Origin: Larkinella sp049445795
GTDB lineage: Bacteria > Bacteroidota > Bacteroidia > Cytophagales > Spirosomataceae
Length of the DNA stretch: 64,000 nucleotides
Direction of reading: 5' to 3'
NCBI RefSeq assembly: GCF_049445795.1
Contig: NZ_JBMSDT010000013.1
Span: forward strand, 62,001 to 126,000
The notes under the pieces are model-generated. The model saw only the letters and a program-made list of their open reading frames with translations. It ran no database searches and was not told where the DNA came from. Below, piece after piece: positions 1 through 9,175 of the stretch (the first letter of the stretch is position 1; the number at the start of each line of letters is the position of its first letter). A program made the position numbers and the translations under genes.

Positions 1-876
1 TGGATTCCGGGCGGGACATTCCAAATGGGTTCCGACGAATTTCCGGACGCCCGGCCGCTGCACGCCGTGACCGTCGACGGTTTCTGGATGGACCAACACG
101 AGGTCACCAACGCCGAATTTGCCCAGTTTATCGAAGCGACCAAGTACGTGACCGTGGCCGAGCGGCCGCTCAATCCCAAAGATTATCCGGGCGTTCCGGC
201 CGACAAGCTGGTGCCGGGTTCGGCGGTTTTTACGCCCACGGTCCAAAAAGTCTCGCTCGACAATCCGTTGCAGTGGTGGGAATACGTGGCCGGGGCCAAC
301 TGGCGGCATCCCGAAGGCCCGAGCAGTAGCCTGAAAGGCCGGGAAAACCTGCCGGTGGTGCACGTGAGCTACGAAGACGCGGCTGCCTACGCCAAATGGG
401 CCGGAAAACGCCTGCCGACCGAAGCCGAATGGGAGTTTGCGGCCCAGGGTGGCAAGGGCAACCATACCTACTATTGGGGTGAGGAGCAAAAACCGGGGGG
501 CAAGTGGATCGCCAACATTTACCAGGGCGAGTTTCCAAACAAAAATACGCTCGAAGACGGCTACGCGTCGGCGGCTCCAGTGCAGTCGTTTCCGGCCAAT
601 CCGTATGGCTTGTACGACATGGACGGGAACGTCTGGGAGTGGTGTCAGGATTTGTACCGACCTGATTATTATAGAAATAGTCCCAAAGATAACCCTAAAG
701 GGCCGACCGACAGTTACGATCCCGACGAACCCGGCGCGGTGAAATACGTGCAGCGGGGCGGCTCGTTTTTGTGCAGCGATCAGTACTGCATTCGTTACAA
801 AGCCGGGAGCCGGGGCAAGGGCGAGGTCAGCAGCGGTAGCAACAACCTCGGATTCCGGTGCGTGCGCTCGAAATAG
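1..876 (+). CDS. Formylglycine-generating enzyme family protein (5' truncated)
   Basis: The reading frame is open from the first base, so the true start lies before the window and only the last 291 residues are visible. The visible part is an FGE-sulfatase domain: it opens with a G-G-x-F-x-M-G-S motif, has the K-R-L-P-T-E-A-E-W-E block near residue 135, the N-P-x-G-L-x-D-M-x-G-N-V-W-E-W block near 200, and ends with R-G-G-S-F-L-C-x4-C followed by G-F-R-C. The C-x4-C pair (visible residues 258 and 263) matches the catalytic cysteines of true FGE, which oxidises a sulfatase cysteine to formylglycine; many family members lack them. Sulfatase activation is therefore plausible, but no sulfatase gene is in the window. 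Confidence 0.88.
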   Translation, partial: WIPGGTFQMGSDEFPDARPLHAVTVDGFWMDQHEVTNAEFAQFIEATKYVTVAERPLNPKDYPGVPADKLVPGSAVFTPTVQKVSLDNPLQWWEYVAGANWRHPEGPSSSLKGRENLPVVHVSYEDAAAYAKWAGKRLPTEAEWEFAAQGGKGNHTYYWGEEQKPGGKWIANIYQGEFPNKNTLEDGYASAAPVQSFPANPYGLYDMDGNVWEWCQDLYRPDYYRNSPKDNPKGPTDSYDPDEPGAVKYVQRGGSFLCSDQYCIRYKAGSRGKGEVSSGSNNLGFRCVRSK

Positions 877-941
877 TGAAAGAGAATGGCAGGGCTAGCC
901 CCGCTCTGTGTTGATAAGCGGAAAAGAACGCTCGACTTATC

Positions 942-1805
942 ATGAAATGGATTACCCGCGAACGCCCGAAAATTGACCGGATTGCCTGCCCGTGGCTCAT
1001 CAAGCGGTTCATCGACCCCCAAGCTGAAATCATCTTTGTGCCTGATAATCAGGTAAAAGCAATGGCTGTAACCTTGCAGGCTATTCCGTTCGACATTCCG
1101 GGCGTCGAATTTACGCACTACGAGAACCAGTGTACGTTTGACTATTTTCTGAAAAAGTACGAGCTGACCGATCCGGGGCTGCACATCATGGCGCCGATCA
1201 TCCGGGGGGCCGATACCGACGACCACGCGATCGCCAGCCAGTCGGCGGGCTTGTGGGCCATCTCGGCCGGGCTGGCGTTTCTGATTCGCGACGATCACGA
1301 ACTGCTCGAAAAAGGAATGCTGCTGTACGACGCGCTCTACGCCTGGGCGAAGTATCTGCCCCAGGCCAAACACGTCCAAAACCCCACCGAAGCGGTGCTA
1401 TTGCAGATTTACCGGACGTATCTGCACGAGAAAGGCGGGAAGAAAGCCAAAGTGCCCGGCTGGACCACTGAACTGCGCGAACTCATTCAGAATCACATCG
1501 ATACGAACCTGAACCTGAGCCTGAAAACCGTCTCCGAAAACCTCGACATAAACCCGACTTACCTCTCGCGGGAATTTTCGCGGTATTTCGACGATCTGAC
1601 GTTTGGCGAATACATCCGCAAGGTCCGGATCGAGAAAGCCATTCAACTGCTCGAAACCGCCGACAACACGCTCTCCGAAATTGCCTACCTGACCGGTTTT
1701 TCCGACCAGAGCCATTTTACCCGGATTTTTAAGCAACATACCGGAAAAAGCCCCTCGCAGTACCGAAAAAATCTGGCAAAACGTAAAGCCGATTCCAAAG
1801 GTTAA
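942..1805 (+). CDS. ChrB-type chromate-resistance domain fused to AraC-family regulator
   Basis: A 287-residue protein made of two modules. Residues 1 to about 145 match the ChrB C-terminal domain (chromate resistance), with the characteristic R-E-R-P-K-I-D-R-I-A-C-P-W-L-I start, an H-Y-E-x-x-C-T-F-D segment and an I-R-G-A-D-T-D-D-H acidic/His motif. Residues about 180 to 282 form an AraC/XylS double helix-turn-helix, with the second-helix signature I-A-Y-L-T-G-F-S-D-Q-S-H-F-T-R-x-F-K. Classical ChrB regulates or assists chromate efflux by ChrA; here the domain seems to serve as the sensor half of a DNA-binding protein. No chrA is present in the window. It is 65 nt after the FGE gene and probably has its own promoter. 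What it senses is unknown. Confidence 0.85.
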   Translation: MKWITRERPKIDRIACPWLIKRFIDPQAEIIFVPDNQVKAMAVTLQAIPFDIPGVEFTHYENQCTFDYFLKKYELTDPGLHIMAPIIRGADTDDHAIASQSAGLWAISAGLAFLIRDDHELLEKGMLLYDALYAWAKYLPQAKHVQNPTEAVLLQIYRTYLHEKGGKKAKVPGWTTELRELIQNHIDTNLNLSLKTVSENLDINPTYLSREFSRYFDDLTFGEYIRKVRIEKAIQLLETADNTLSEIAYLTGFSDQSHFTRIFKQHTGKSPSQYRKNLAKRKADSKG

Positions 1806-1872
1806 ATCTATTCTATTTTAAAAACGCTGTCTTGTCTAGCATTGTGGTGGAGTAACCGTCAGGAAGGCGGTT

Positions 1873-2415
1873 TTGGATTGTTTCACCCCAATTTCAGTCA
1901 TCGTGCGGACCGTTTACCAGCTTCTGTTCATTCTTGTATTTTTCTTCTTTTCAAAAACTGGGTCGGCCCAGGACAGCTCGCCGGTGTATCCGCGCGTTGC
2001 GGGTTATGTCGGCATTCTGCACCCCATCGTGACCTTCAGCGACGAAGGCACCGTGACGAACTTCGATTCGTATTACGTGGTGGGCCTGCCGACGGGCATC
2101 AACATCTGGAAAAGCGCCAGAATTGGTTTTTCGGCCGAGTTTGTGCCGTTTGTCCGCGCCGAGAACGGCACCAGCCGGATGGCAAATTTTCTGTTCCACC
2201 CGGGTGTGTTGGTAGGTCTCGGACACGGCTTTACGTTTGCAGGACGGGCGGCTTTCGAAACGAACGGGCGGTACGGGTTCACGCCGGTTTTGAACAAAAT
2301 CGTGAAAAAGAACAAAAACAGCGGCTATTTCGTGGCCATGCCGGTTCCGTTTCGGTTTGGCAACAACCACCCGACCAGCGTGACCATCGGTTTTCAGTTT
2401 GGAATTTCGTTTTGA
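1873..2415 (+). CDS. Predicted outer-membrane or secreted beta-sheet protein
   Basis: About 180 residues, no recognised family. A very hydrophobic stretch (L-L-F-I-L-V-F-F-F-F) ending in S-A-Q-D looks like a signal peptide, and the rest has alternating polar and hydrophobic residues and ends in phenylalanine, as small outer-membrane beta-barrels often do. There is no in-frame ATG before the signal peptide, so translation would begin at TTG (1873) or GTG (1903); the exact start is uncertain. It is followed within 20 nt by a strong terminator and faces the convergent sugar dehydrogenase gene. Membrane insertion is inferred, not shown. Confidence 0.55.
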   Translation: MDCFTPISVIVRTVYQLLFILVFFFFSKTGSAQDSSPVYPRVAGYVGILHPIVTFSDEGTVTNFDSYYVVGLPTGINIWKSARIGFSAEFVPFVRAENGTSRMANFLFHPGVLVGLGHGFTFAGRAAFETNGRYGFTPVLNKIVKKNKNSGYFVAMPVPFRFGNNHPTSVTIGFQFGISF

Positions 2416-2432
2416 ACAACAAAACCGGGCAC

Positions 2433-2466
2433 AAAAAAACCGGCCCGCTGGCGGGCCGGTTTTTTT
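2433..2466. terminator. Bidirectional rho-independent terminator
   Basis: A perfect inverted repeat with 16-nt arms and a 2-nt loop: seven A, a GC-rich stem, then seven T. It sits between two convergent genes, and both strands end the stem in a T run, so it should stop transcription from both sides. Confidence 0.93.
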
Positions 2467-2481
2467 GTAGCAATCACGTAA

Positions 2482-3642
2482 TTACTGAGCCGCCGGACTC
2501 AGCCGGACAATCCGGCCGGAGTTTTCGAGCACCACGTAAATGTTGCCGTCGGGGCCTTGCCGCAGGTCGCGGACGCGCCCGATTTTCTCGGCAATCGTTT
2601 CCTGGCTGACAATTTTGTTGCCCCGCACCACGCAGTGTTTAATGTACAGAAATTTCATCGAACCGACCAGCAAATCGCCGTTCCAGTCTTTGAATTTCGG
2701 GCTGGTCACGAACGTCATGCCGCAGGGCGCAATCGACGGTTTCCAGTAAATGACCGGTTGTTCCAGGCCCGCGCGGGCGGTGTCTTTCGATATGATGCTG
2801 TTGTCGTAGTCAATGCCGAACGTGATCAGGGGCCAGCCGTAGTTTTTGCCTTTTTCCACGATGTTGACTTCATCGCCCCCTTGTGGGCCGTGTTCGTGTT
2901 CCCAAATCACGCCCGTCGTCGGGTGGATGGTCATGCCCTGCGGATTTCGGTGGCCGTACGACCAGATTTCGGGCCGGGCGTTGGCCTGACCGACAAATGG
3001 GTTGTCTTTCGGAATTCGGCCGTCGTCGTGCAGCCGCACCACTTTGCCCTGATCGGTGCTCAAATCCTGTGATTTTTCTTTCTGACCGCGTTCGCCGAGC
3101 GACAGGAACACGTAGCCTCTGTTGTCGAACACAATCCGGCCACCGTAGTGCGGAGCGCCGGTCACGTTCGGCATGGCTTTAAAAAGCACCTTAACATCGA
3201 TCAGATCATGGTCTTTCAGGCGGGCGCGCAGCAGGGCGGTGTTCGCGCCGTCGCCCGCTTCGCCCTCGGCTTTGGGTGAGGAGTAGCTGATGTAAATCCA
3301 GCCGTTTTCCTTGTAATTGGGGTGTAAATAGATGTCGAGCAAACCACCCTGGCCCCGGTACAGAATCGGGGGCAGGCCGTTGATGGGCGTGGGGTCGAGT
3401 TTGCCGTTTTTGACGAGCCGAAGCTGGCCGGGCCGTTCGGTCACGAGCAGGTCGCCGTTGGGCAGGAATGCCATCGCCCACGGCATTTTCAGGCCCGAAG
3501 CCACGGTGTCGATTTTCAGGTTTGGAGCTAGTTTGGGACCCGGTTCGGCGGAACGGTTGCTCATCAGGAAGGCCGATCCGGTCAGGGCCAGCACACTAAG
3601 CACCAGCGACGGTAGGCCGACGCGGGAGAATACGTGTTTCAT
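2482..3642 (-). CDS. PQQ-dependent aldose sugar dehydrogenase family protein
   Basis: A 386-residue secreted beta-propeller protein of the soluble glucose/aldose sugar dehydrogenase (GSDH/YliI) family. It would oxidise sugars to lactones in the periplasm with PQQ. Visible family blocks include L-P-W/M-A-M-A-F-L-P-N-G-D-L-L-V-T-E-R near residue 60, G-Q-G-G-L-L-D-I near 100, the Y-G-H-R-N-P-Q-G motif near 235 and E-H-G-P-Q-G-G-D-E near 255, which are the PQQ and calcium site region. The start at 3642 was chosen because it precedes a signal-like hydrophobic segment; a longer frame to 3762 would overlap the neighbouring desaturase gene by 61 nt. No PQQ biosynthesis genes are in the window. Confidence 0.87.
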   Translation of the reverse strand: MKHVFSRVGLPSLVLSVLALTGSAFLMSNRSAEPGPKLAPNLKIDTVASGLKMPWAMAFLPNGDLLVTERPGQLRLVKNGKLDPTPINGLPPILYRGQGGLLDIYLHPNYKENGWIYISYSSPKAEGEAGDGANTALLRARLKDHDLIDVKVLFKAMPNVTGAPHYGGRIVFDNRGYVFLSLGERGQKEKSQDLSTDQGKVVRLHDDGRIPKDNPFVGQANARPEIWSYGHRNPQGMTIHPTTGVIWEHEHGPQGGDEVNIVEKGKNYGWPLITFGIDYDNSIISKDTARAGLEQPVIYWKPSIAPCGMTFVTSPKFKDWNGDLLVGSMKFLYIKHCVVRGNKIVSQETIAEKIGRVRDLRQGPDGNIYVVLENSGRIVRLSPAAQ

Positions 3643-3701
3643 AGGGTATAGCGACGTGTTTAAAAGGCCCGAAAGTACGGAATTTTCAGGACATTTGGTG
3701 G

Positions 3702-4934
3702 TCACACCGTGCCGTACACCAATTGCAGGTACCGCTTTTGCAGGTTCGAAAAATAAACCCATAGCAGCAGAAAACCGATGAGGAATGCGCTCAGTGAAAC
3801 CGGGTTATGCAGGTACGGCAAGGTCATCAGAATCAGCAACGTAACCCGGGTAACTTCCAGGTAAAAGACCCACTGCCGCTGTTCGAGCAGGGCTCCGCAG
3901 TTGACGAGTGTAATCAGAATGAACAGCGATAGCAGAACCTGATGATACACGGAAACATAGTTTTCCAGCAGCAGAAAAACGAACAGAATGGTCAGAATGC
4001 CGATGAGCTGGCCCAGGACGTAGCCCCGGAACCGGCGGCTGGTGGCATGAACCGACGAGCGCGACAAAAACCGGCGTTCCAGATGATCCCGCACTTCCGG
4101 GTCAATGTCGTCCGGACGGCCAAACAGAACCTTGATTTTTGCCACAAAACCGGGCGTCTGCCGAACCGTAGCGGCCAGTTCCATCAAAAAATGAAATTGC
4201 TGCCACAAAAAGCTGTGGCTTTCGAGGGGCTTGGTCAGGCCGTAAACCAGCTCCTGCGCATCTTCTTTTTCCTCGACAAACGTACCGAACAGTTTATCCC
4301 AGATGATCAGCACGTCACCGTAGTTTTTGTCGAGATACTCGGGGTTGCTGGCGTGATGGACACGGTGGTGCGAAGGCGTGACAAAAATGTATTCGAGCCA
4401 GCCGAGCTTGCCAATCGTGCGGGTGTGAATGAAGAACGGGTACAAACCGTGCAGAATCAGCATGGTGCTAATCATCCCGGCCGGAAAACCGATGAACGGC
4501 AGAATGGACCAGAAACCGGTCCGAATGAGGGCTTGAAAAACCGTGATCCGCGCCGAAGTCGTGTAGTTGAAGTCTTCGCTCTGGTGATGCACCACGTGGG
4601 CGCTCCAGAACAGGTTAATCTCATGCGCCAGCCGGTGGTACCAGTACCAGACAAAATCGGTGGCCAGAAACAGCGCCACCCAGCCCAGTACCCCCGGTTT
4701 CAGGTCGTATAGGGCGTAATTGCGGTGGATGTAGTCGTAGAAAAAGTAAAAAACACCGACGGTGAAGGTGTCGAGCAGCCGTTCGGCGATGCCGACACTG
4801 ATGTTGGCGACGGAGTTATTGAAGCGAAAATAATCCCGTTTCTGCCATTTGGAAACGAGGTATTCCAGCCCCATGAAAAACAGAAAGAAAGGGACGGCCA
4901 GCGCCATCCAGTTCAGATTTGTAAACTCTTCCAT
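3702..4934 (-). CDS. Sterol desaturase/fatty acid hydroxylase family membrane protein
   Basis: A 410-residue integral membrane protein. Its di-iron histidine cluster is complete: H-x3-H (H-R-L-A-H), H-x2-H-H (H-V-V-H-H) and a second H-x2-H-H (H-R-V-H-H), spread over roughly residues 100 to 195, between hydrophobic segments. Members hydroxylate or desaturate lipid chains or sterols, or cleave ether lipids, using O2. After the catalytic part there is an extra block of about 130 residues with four more hydrophobic segments, which lengthens it compared with the usual 250-300 residues. It lies 59 nt upstream of the sugar dehydrogenase on the same strand. The substrate cannot be read from the sequence. 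Confidence 0.88.
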   Translation of the reverse strand: MEEFTNLNWMALAVPFFLFFMGLEYLVSKWQKRDYFRFNNSVANISVGIAERLLDTFTVGVFYFFYDYIHRNYALYDLKPGVLGWVALFLATDFVWYWYHRLAHEINLFWSAHVVHHQSEDFNYTTSARITVFQALIRTGFWSILPFIGFPAGMISTMLILHGLYPFFIHTRTIGKLGWLEYIFVTPSHHRVHHASNPEYLDKNYGDVLIIWDKLFGTFVEEKEDAQELVYGLTKPLESHSFLWQQFHFLMELAATVRQTPGFVAKIKVLFGRPDDIDPEVRDHLERRFLSRSSVHATSRRFRGYVLGQLIGILTILFVFLLLENYVSVYHQVLLSLFILITLVNCGALLEQRQWVFYLEVTRVTLLILMTLPYLHNPVSLSAFLIGFLLLWVYFSNLQKRYLQLVYGTV

Positions 4935-5209
4935 ACAAGTTACCGGTAATGGGTGGTAAAAACGGGTTAAATGCGTACGCTTTTATCGTTTTCATAACGG
5001 AACTGACAGTTTCAGCGAATACTGCCGGTTGGGCTCAAGGGTCGGTTTTACGCTTACGCCCAATTTTCACGAGAGAACGTTTAAAATCACCAAAACAGTT
5101 TCAACGTTCTGGACTTAATGAACGTTACGACCTATTGACTGACCGAAAGACCCTCATGTGGCTAAAGACCCCTATTTGATGAGGAGTGTTGCAGCCGGAA
5201 TGGTCATCT

Positions 5210-6370
5210 TCACAACCGGCTCAATCGCTCACCGGCCCGCAGCAGCGTTTCGTCGTCTTTCGCAAAACAGAACCGCAAGCGTTTGTAATCGTCTTTTTGG
5301 TGGTAAAACACCGAAACCGGGATCGAAGCCACGCCGATCTCGCGGGTCAGCCGGACGGCCAGCTCGTAGTCGGGTTCATCGGTCATGGCCTCGTAGGAAA
5401 CCGTCTGGAAAAAACTACCTTCCGTCGGCTGGAAATGAAACCGTGAACCCCGAATGCTTCCGAGAAACAAATCCCGTTTGCGTTCGTAGAAGTCAGGCAG
5501 GGTTTCGTAATGCGCCGGGTTTTGCAGGTAGTCGGCCAGCGCGTGCTGAATCGGCGTCACGGTGCTGAAGGTCAGGTACTGGTGAATCTTGCGAAATTCG
5601 GTCGTCAATTCCTTCGGGGCCAGGCAGTAGCCGACTTTCCAGCCGGTAATATGAAACGTTTTGCCGAAGGAACCGCAGACGAACGTACGCTCCTGCAAAA
5701 CCGGGTGGGTCGCCAGCGACCGGTGCGGTCGGCCATCAAACCGGATGTGCTCGTACACTTCGTCGCTCACGATCCAGATGTCGCGGTGCTGCACCAGTGC
5801 GGCCAGTTGCGAAAGGTCGTCGGCGGTCCAGACGCGCCCCGTCGGGTTGTGGGGTGTGTTGACGAGGATCAGCCGGGTTCGGTCGGTGATTTTTCCGCGC
5901 ACAGCTTCCCAGTCGATGGCGTAGGTCGGTGGGGTTAGCGTGATAAAAACCGGAATGCCACCGTTCAGTTCAATGGCCGGAACATAGCTGTCGTAGGCCG
6001 GTTCGAAGACAAGTACTTCATCGCCGGGCCGGACCACGGCCGTCACGGCGGCAAACAAGGCTTCGGTGGCGCCAGAAGTAACGGTTACTTCGGTTTCGGG
6101 GTGGTAATGGATGTTGTAAAGTTGTCCGGTTTTTTCGGCCAAAGCTTCCCGTAAGGCAGGCACGCCAGTCATGGGCGCATACTGGTTAAATCCACTTTTT
6201 AAATACCGTTCCACGAGGCCCACCAGTTCCGGTGAACAATCAAAACCCGGAAAGCCCTGCGACAGATTGATAGCCCCGGTTTCAGCCGCTAGTTTGGACA
6301 TGACCGTGAAAATGGTCGTTCCAACCCACGGTAATTTGGAGGGCAACGCACCTAAACCTGATGCCGTCAT
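5210..6370 (-). CDS. Pyridoxal-phosphate aminotransferase, methionine aminotransferase type
   Basis: A 386-residue fold-type I aminotransferase. The N-terminal I-N-L-S-Q-G-F-P-G-F block, the N-x-P-H-N-P-T-G-R motif near residue 175 and the PLP lysine in S-F-G-K-T-F-H-I-T-G-W-K-V-G-Y near residue 235 are all present. The G-F-P pattern and the H-I-T-G-W-K motif are typical of the YbdL/kynurenine-aminotransferase-like group, which prefers methionine and acts in methionine salvage or general transamination. It stands alone, with 275 nt of apparently empty DNA on its downstream side and 186 nt on its upstream side. Confidence 0.87.
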   Translation of the reverse strand: MTASGLGALPSKLPWVGTTIFTVMSKLAAETGAINLSQGFPGFDCSPELVGLVERYLKSGFNQYAPMTGVPALREALAEKTGQLYNIHYHPETEVTVTSGATEALFAAVTAVVRPGDEVLVFEPAYDSYVPAIELNGGIPVFITLTPPTYAIDWEAVRGKITDRTRLILVNTPHNPTGRVWTADDLSQLAALVQHRDIWIVSDEVYEHIRFDGRPHRSLATHPVLQERTFVCGSFGKTFHITGWKVGYCLAPKELTTEFRKIHQYLTFSTVTPIQHALADYLQNPAHYETLPDFYERKRDLFLGSIRGSRFHFQPTEGSFFQTVSYEAMTDEPDYELAVRLTREIGVASIPVSVFYHQKDDYKRLRFCFAKDDETLLRAGERLSRL

Positions 6371-6533
6371 GCTGATGGAAGAGTAAGTAGCGTATCGATT
6401 AATCCATAACGTCGACCGAAATTCTACCTCGCAAACCGCTATCGACTCCGAAAAGTATAAAATAATTGTCAGGAAACCATCAATTTTATTTTAATTCTAT
6501 AGTACAACTAGATTTAATTTACTTCTCTTTCAC

Positions 6534-6550
6534 AAAAGCCCTGCGGGCTT
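6534..6550 (-). terminator. Rho-independent terminator of the type B cargo gene
   Basis: Stem A-A-G-C-C-C with a 3-nt loop and its complement, followed on the minus strand by a short T run, 6 nt after the stop codon of the gene ending at 6557. Confidence 0.7.
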
Positions 6551-6556
6551 ACAGAG

Positions 6557-8971
6557 TTAGTATGTTACCAGCAGGGAGCCCCGGTATTCGGGCAGGAGGG
6601 GTTGGTTGGTTTTGATCCGGTATTGATAATTTCCGGCTTGCACTTTCTGGTTGCGGTAGGTGCCGTTCCACGGACTTTCGTACCCTTTCGAGTAGAAAAT
6701 CACCTCACCCCAGCGGTTGTAGATGGTCACCTCGCAATCCGGGAACTGCTCGGTATTACGGATTTCCCAGGAGTCGTTGATGCCATCGTCATTAGGGGTG
6801 AATACATCGGCCATAAACATTTGCTTCAGTACGTCGACCAAAATGCTTTTCTCGGCCTGACAGCCACCCGCTGAACTAACCGTCAGCTTGTAGGTCGTCG
6901 AAACCGGGGGCGTCGATACCGGGTTGGCAACGGCCGGATCGGAAAGGTAGTCCGGTGGAGTCCACTGGTACGTCATGGCCTGCCCCTGAAGCGTCGGTTT
7001 CAGGGTGATCGAATTCCCCAGCAGCACGCTGACCCGCTCCGGCATCTGGATGTCGGCCGGCGACTCCACCCGGATTTGCCGCGAAACCGTGACCGGGCAG
7101 ATTCCGGCGCTGGTATAGGTGTAAGTAATCGTATGTAACCCGACTCCGGCTTTGGATGGATCGAACAGATTGCCGTTGACGCCCGGCCCCGCGAACGTTC
7201 CGCCCGCCGGACTGGCCGCGAGCGGAATGCCGGTGGCCTGGCTGACGCAGACCGGCGCCAGTGAATCGAATTGCATCACGGGTCGGGGAATGATGGTCAG
7301 GGTTATGGCATTGGACAGCCCCTGACAGCCGTTGCCGTCGGTAATGCGAACCTGATACGTCCCGGCTTGCGCAACCTCTCGCGATGCGGTTGTGCCGCTG
7401 TCCAGCCTTGATTGATTAAAGGACCAATCGTAGCGGTAACCTGTTCCCACGGTCGCATCCAGCCGAACGGCGCCATCCTGACAAATGGCTGTTGCCGAAC
7501 TGGTTAGGGTTGCTTCCGGATTCGGATTAACCACCACCGCCAGGCTATCCCGGTTGGTGCATTCCTGCTCCGAAGTTGCCAGAACGCCGTACGTACCGGT
7601 TTCGGTAACGGTCAGCGAATTGCCGTTGACACCTTTCAAGGCTGTCCCGTTGGCGGTCCATTGGTACGAAACGCCGGTTTCCGGTTGGATAGACAACACC
7701 ACCGATTGCCCCTCGCAAAGCGGCAGTTCACGGTCGGGCGTAATGGCAACGGTAGGAAGCGGCATTTCCCGCGCTTTCGTGATTTTCGAAATCGTATCGT
7801 TCCCACACACCGTCGCAAAACTCTTCACCACGGCGTAATCGCCCGGTTCGGTGACGGTCAGGGTGGCCGCTGTGGCACCCGGAATATTTGAGCCGTTGCG
7901 TTGCCACTGATACGACCATTGCGGGTCCGATTCCGTGGAAAGCGTGACGCTAGCTCCTTCGCAAAAGGCCAGATCAAGGGTCTCAACCGCGTTATAGCTG
8001 ATGATCGGCGGAGGGGGCGTGTTCCGGCCACAATCGACGACCGGCATCTGGAATTCGCGCCGAACAGCCCCGATTCGGACGCCGTTGCGGTATTCTTCAC
8101 ACAAAACTGCAAAAATGAACAGGCCCGTCTGGTTGGCCGTTACGCTCAGCAGGCCGGTTTGGGCATCGATAGACAACGCCGGATTACCCGGAATGGCGCT
8201 GGTCGCGCTAAAACCGGGTAACCAGATGACATCCGGATACGTCGCATACGAACGGCCGGAGCCAACGGTGTTCTGCCCCGTATTGTCGGTATAGCCCGCC
8301 AAAGGGGTTACGAGGGAATAACGGAGTTGGTCGCCATCGGCATCGGTGGCCGCAAAAGGGAGTTGAAACGGCTTGCCGATGCAAATGTATTCGCCATTCG
8401 GGAAGTTGAATTTAGGCGTAGAATTGAGGAAAGAGGTGCCGTTGCGAACCACGGCCGGAAATTCCATGTAAAAAACCATGCCTTCTCCGCCAGGATTCTG
8501 AATGTTGCTGATGGCGTCATTGCGGCAACACCGCTCCCAAACGACGTAATACCCGCCGGGGTCGCTGTAGGTGGTCGGATTCAGGTAGATTTCGGTGCTG
8601 TAGTTCATGGCCAGCACACTCAGGTTGCGCAGGCTGGCGCAGGCCTGGTTGTCGTACCGAACCTGTTGGGAACCCGCCTGCCGGACATTGACGGTACCGA
8701 CGCGGACGTGGTCGCTTTTCCGGAAGATATGCAGATCAATATCGCGTTCGTACGAGTCGGGCGTAGCATTGGCCTGATCCAGATACAACGTCAATGTCAG
8801 GGTGTAATAATTGGTGCGGGCGGTGGCCTGTAAACTGAGTTCCCCGCCGTAAATGTGCTTGCCAAAACCGGCGGTCAAAACGCTGAAAAAAAAGAGGACA
8901 CTACATCCGGAAAACCGAAACCATCGAGCGCCCGGAATATCCGGCAGCCGCCGAATCTGCAACACATTCAT
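6557..8971 (-). CDS. Large secreted protein with Ig-like repeats and T9SS type B sorting domain
   Basis: An 804-residue cell-surface or secreted protein. The chosen start (8971) gives a short basic segment and a hydrophobic signal region ending around F-G-K-H-I; a start at 9103 is possible but adds an unlikely leader. The middle holds at least three Ig-like modules of about 80 residues with conserved Cys and a Y-x-W-x-x-N-G core. The last 85 residues carry the gliding-motility-associated C-terminal domain: F-T-P-N-D-D-G-I-N-D, then Y-N-R-W-G-E-V-I-F and W-N-G-T, ending G-N-Y-Q-Y-R-I. This is the type B signal for export by the type IX secretion system. The function of the N-terminal 350 residues is not recognised. 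Confidence 0.85.
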   Translation of the reverse strand: MNVLQIRRLPDIPGARWFRFSGCSVLFFFSVLTAGFGKHIYGGELSLQATARTNYYTLTLTLYLDQANATPDSYERDIDLHIFRKSDHVRVGTVNVRQAGSQQVRYDNQACASLRNLSVLAMNYSTEIYLNPTTYSDPGGYYVVWERCCRNDAISNIQNPGGEGMVFYMEFPAVVRNGTSFLNSTPKFNFPNGEYICIGKPFQLPFAATDADGDQLRYSLVTPLAGYTDNTGQNTVGSGRSYATYPDVIWLPGFSATSAIPGNPALSIDAQTGLLSVTANQTGLFIFAVLCEEYRNGVRIGAVRREFQMPVVDCGRNTPPPPIISYNAVETLDLAFCEGASVTLSTESDPQWSYQWQRNGSNIPGATAATLTVTEPGDYAVVKSFATVCGNDTISKITKAREMPLPTVAITPDRELPLCEGQSVVLSIQPETGVSYQWTANGTALKGVNGNSLTVTETGTYGVLATSEQECTNRDSLAVVVNPNPEATLTSSATAICQDGAVRLDATVGTGYRYDWSFNQSRLDSGTTASREVAQAGTYQVRITDGNGCQGLSNAITLTIIPRPVMQFDSLAPVCVSQATGIPLAASPAGGTFAGPGVNGNLFDPSKAGVGLHTITYTYTSAGICPVTVSRQIRVESPADIQMPERVSVLLGNSITLKPTLQGQAMTYQWTPPDYLSDPAVANPVSTPPVSTTYKLTVSSAGGCQAEKSILVDVLKQMFMADVFTPNDDGINDSWEIRNTEQFPDCEVTIYNRWGEVIFYSKGYESPWNGTYRNQKVQAGNYQYRIKTNQPLLPEYRGSLLVTY

Positions 8972-9112
8972 AATCGGAGCTTGTAAAAGGTTTGAGCATG
9001 GAAAACGGATTGATAAAACGGTTAGAAACGCAAGTAGAAAGATACGTTGATGCGTGTGGTAATCAGCTAAATTGTTACCAAAATTGATGGAACGGTATAT
9101 CACCTAATACGC

Positions 9113-9138
9113 AAAAGCCCCACAGGGTGTTGCGGGGC
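9113..9138 (-). terminator. Rho-independent terminator of the hydroxyacid dehydrogenase gene
   Basis: A G-C-C-C-C/G-G-G-G-C stem followed on the minus strand by TTTTG, 38 nt beyond the stop codon at 9176. Confidence 0.65.
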
Positions 9139-9175
9139 GAATCGTTTTTCGGAAAAGACTTGGGGTATTGGCGGA

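Noticed and set aside
4935..5209. A 76-codon frame (4949-5179) as a small gene
   Set aside because: It has no start context, signal peptide or family-like composition, and is more likely non-coding.
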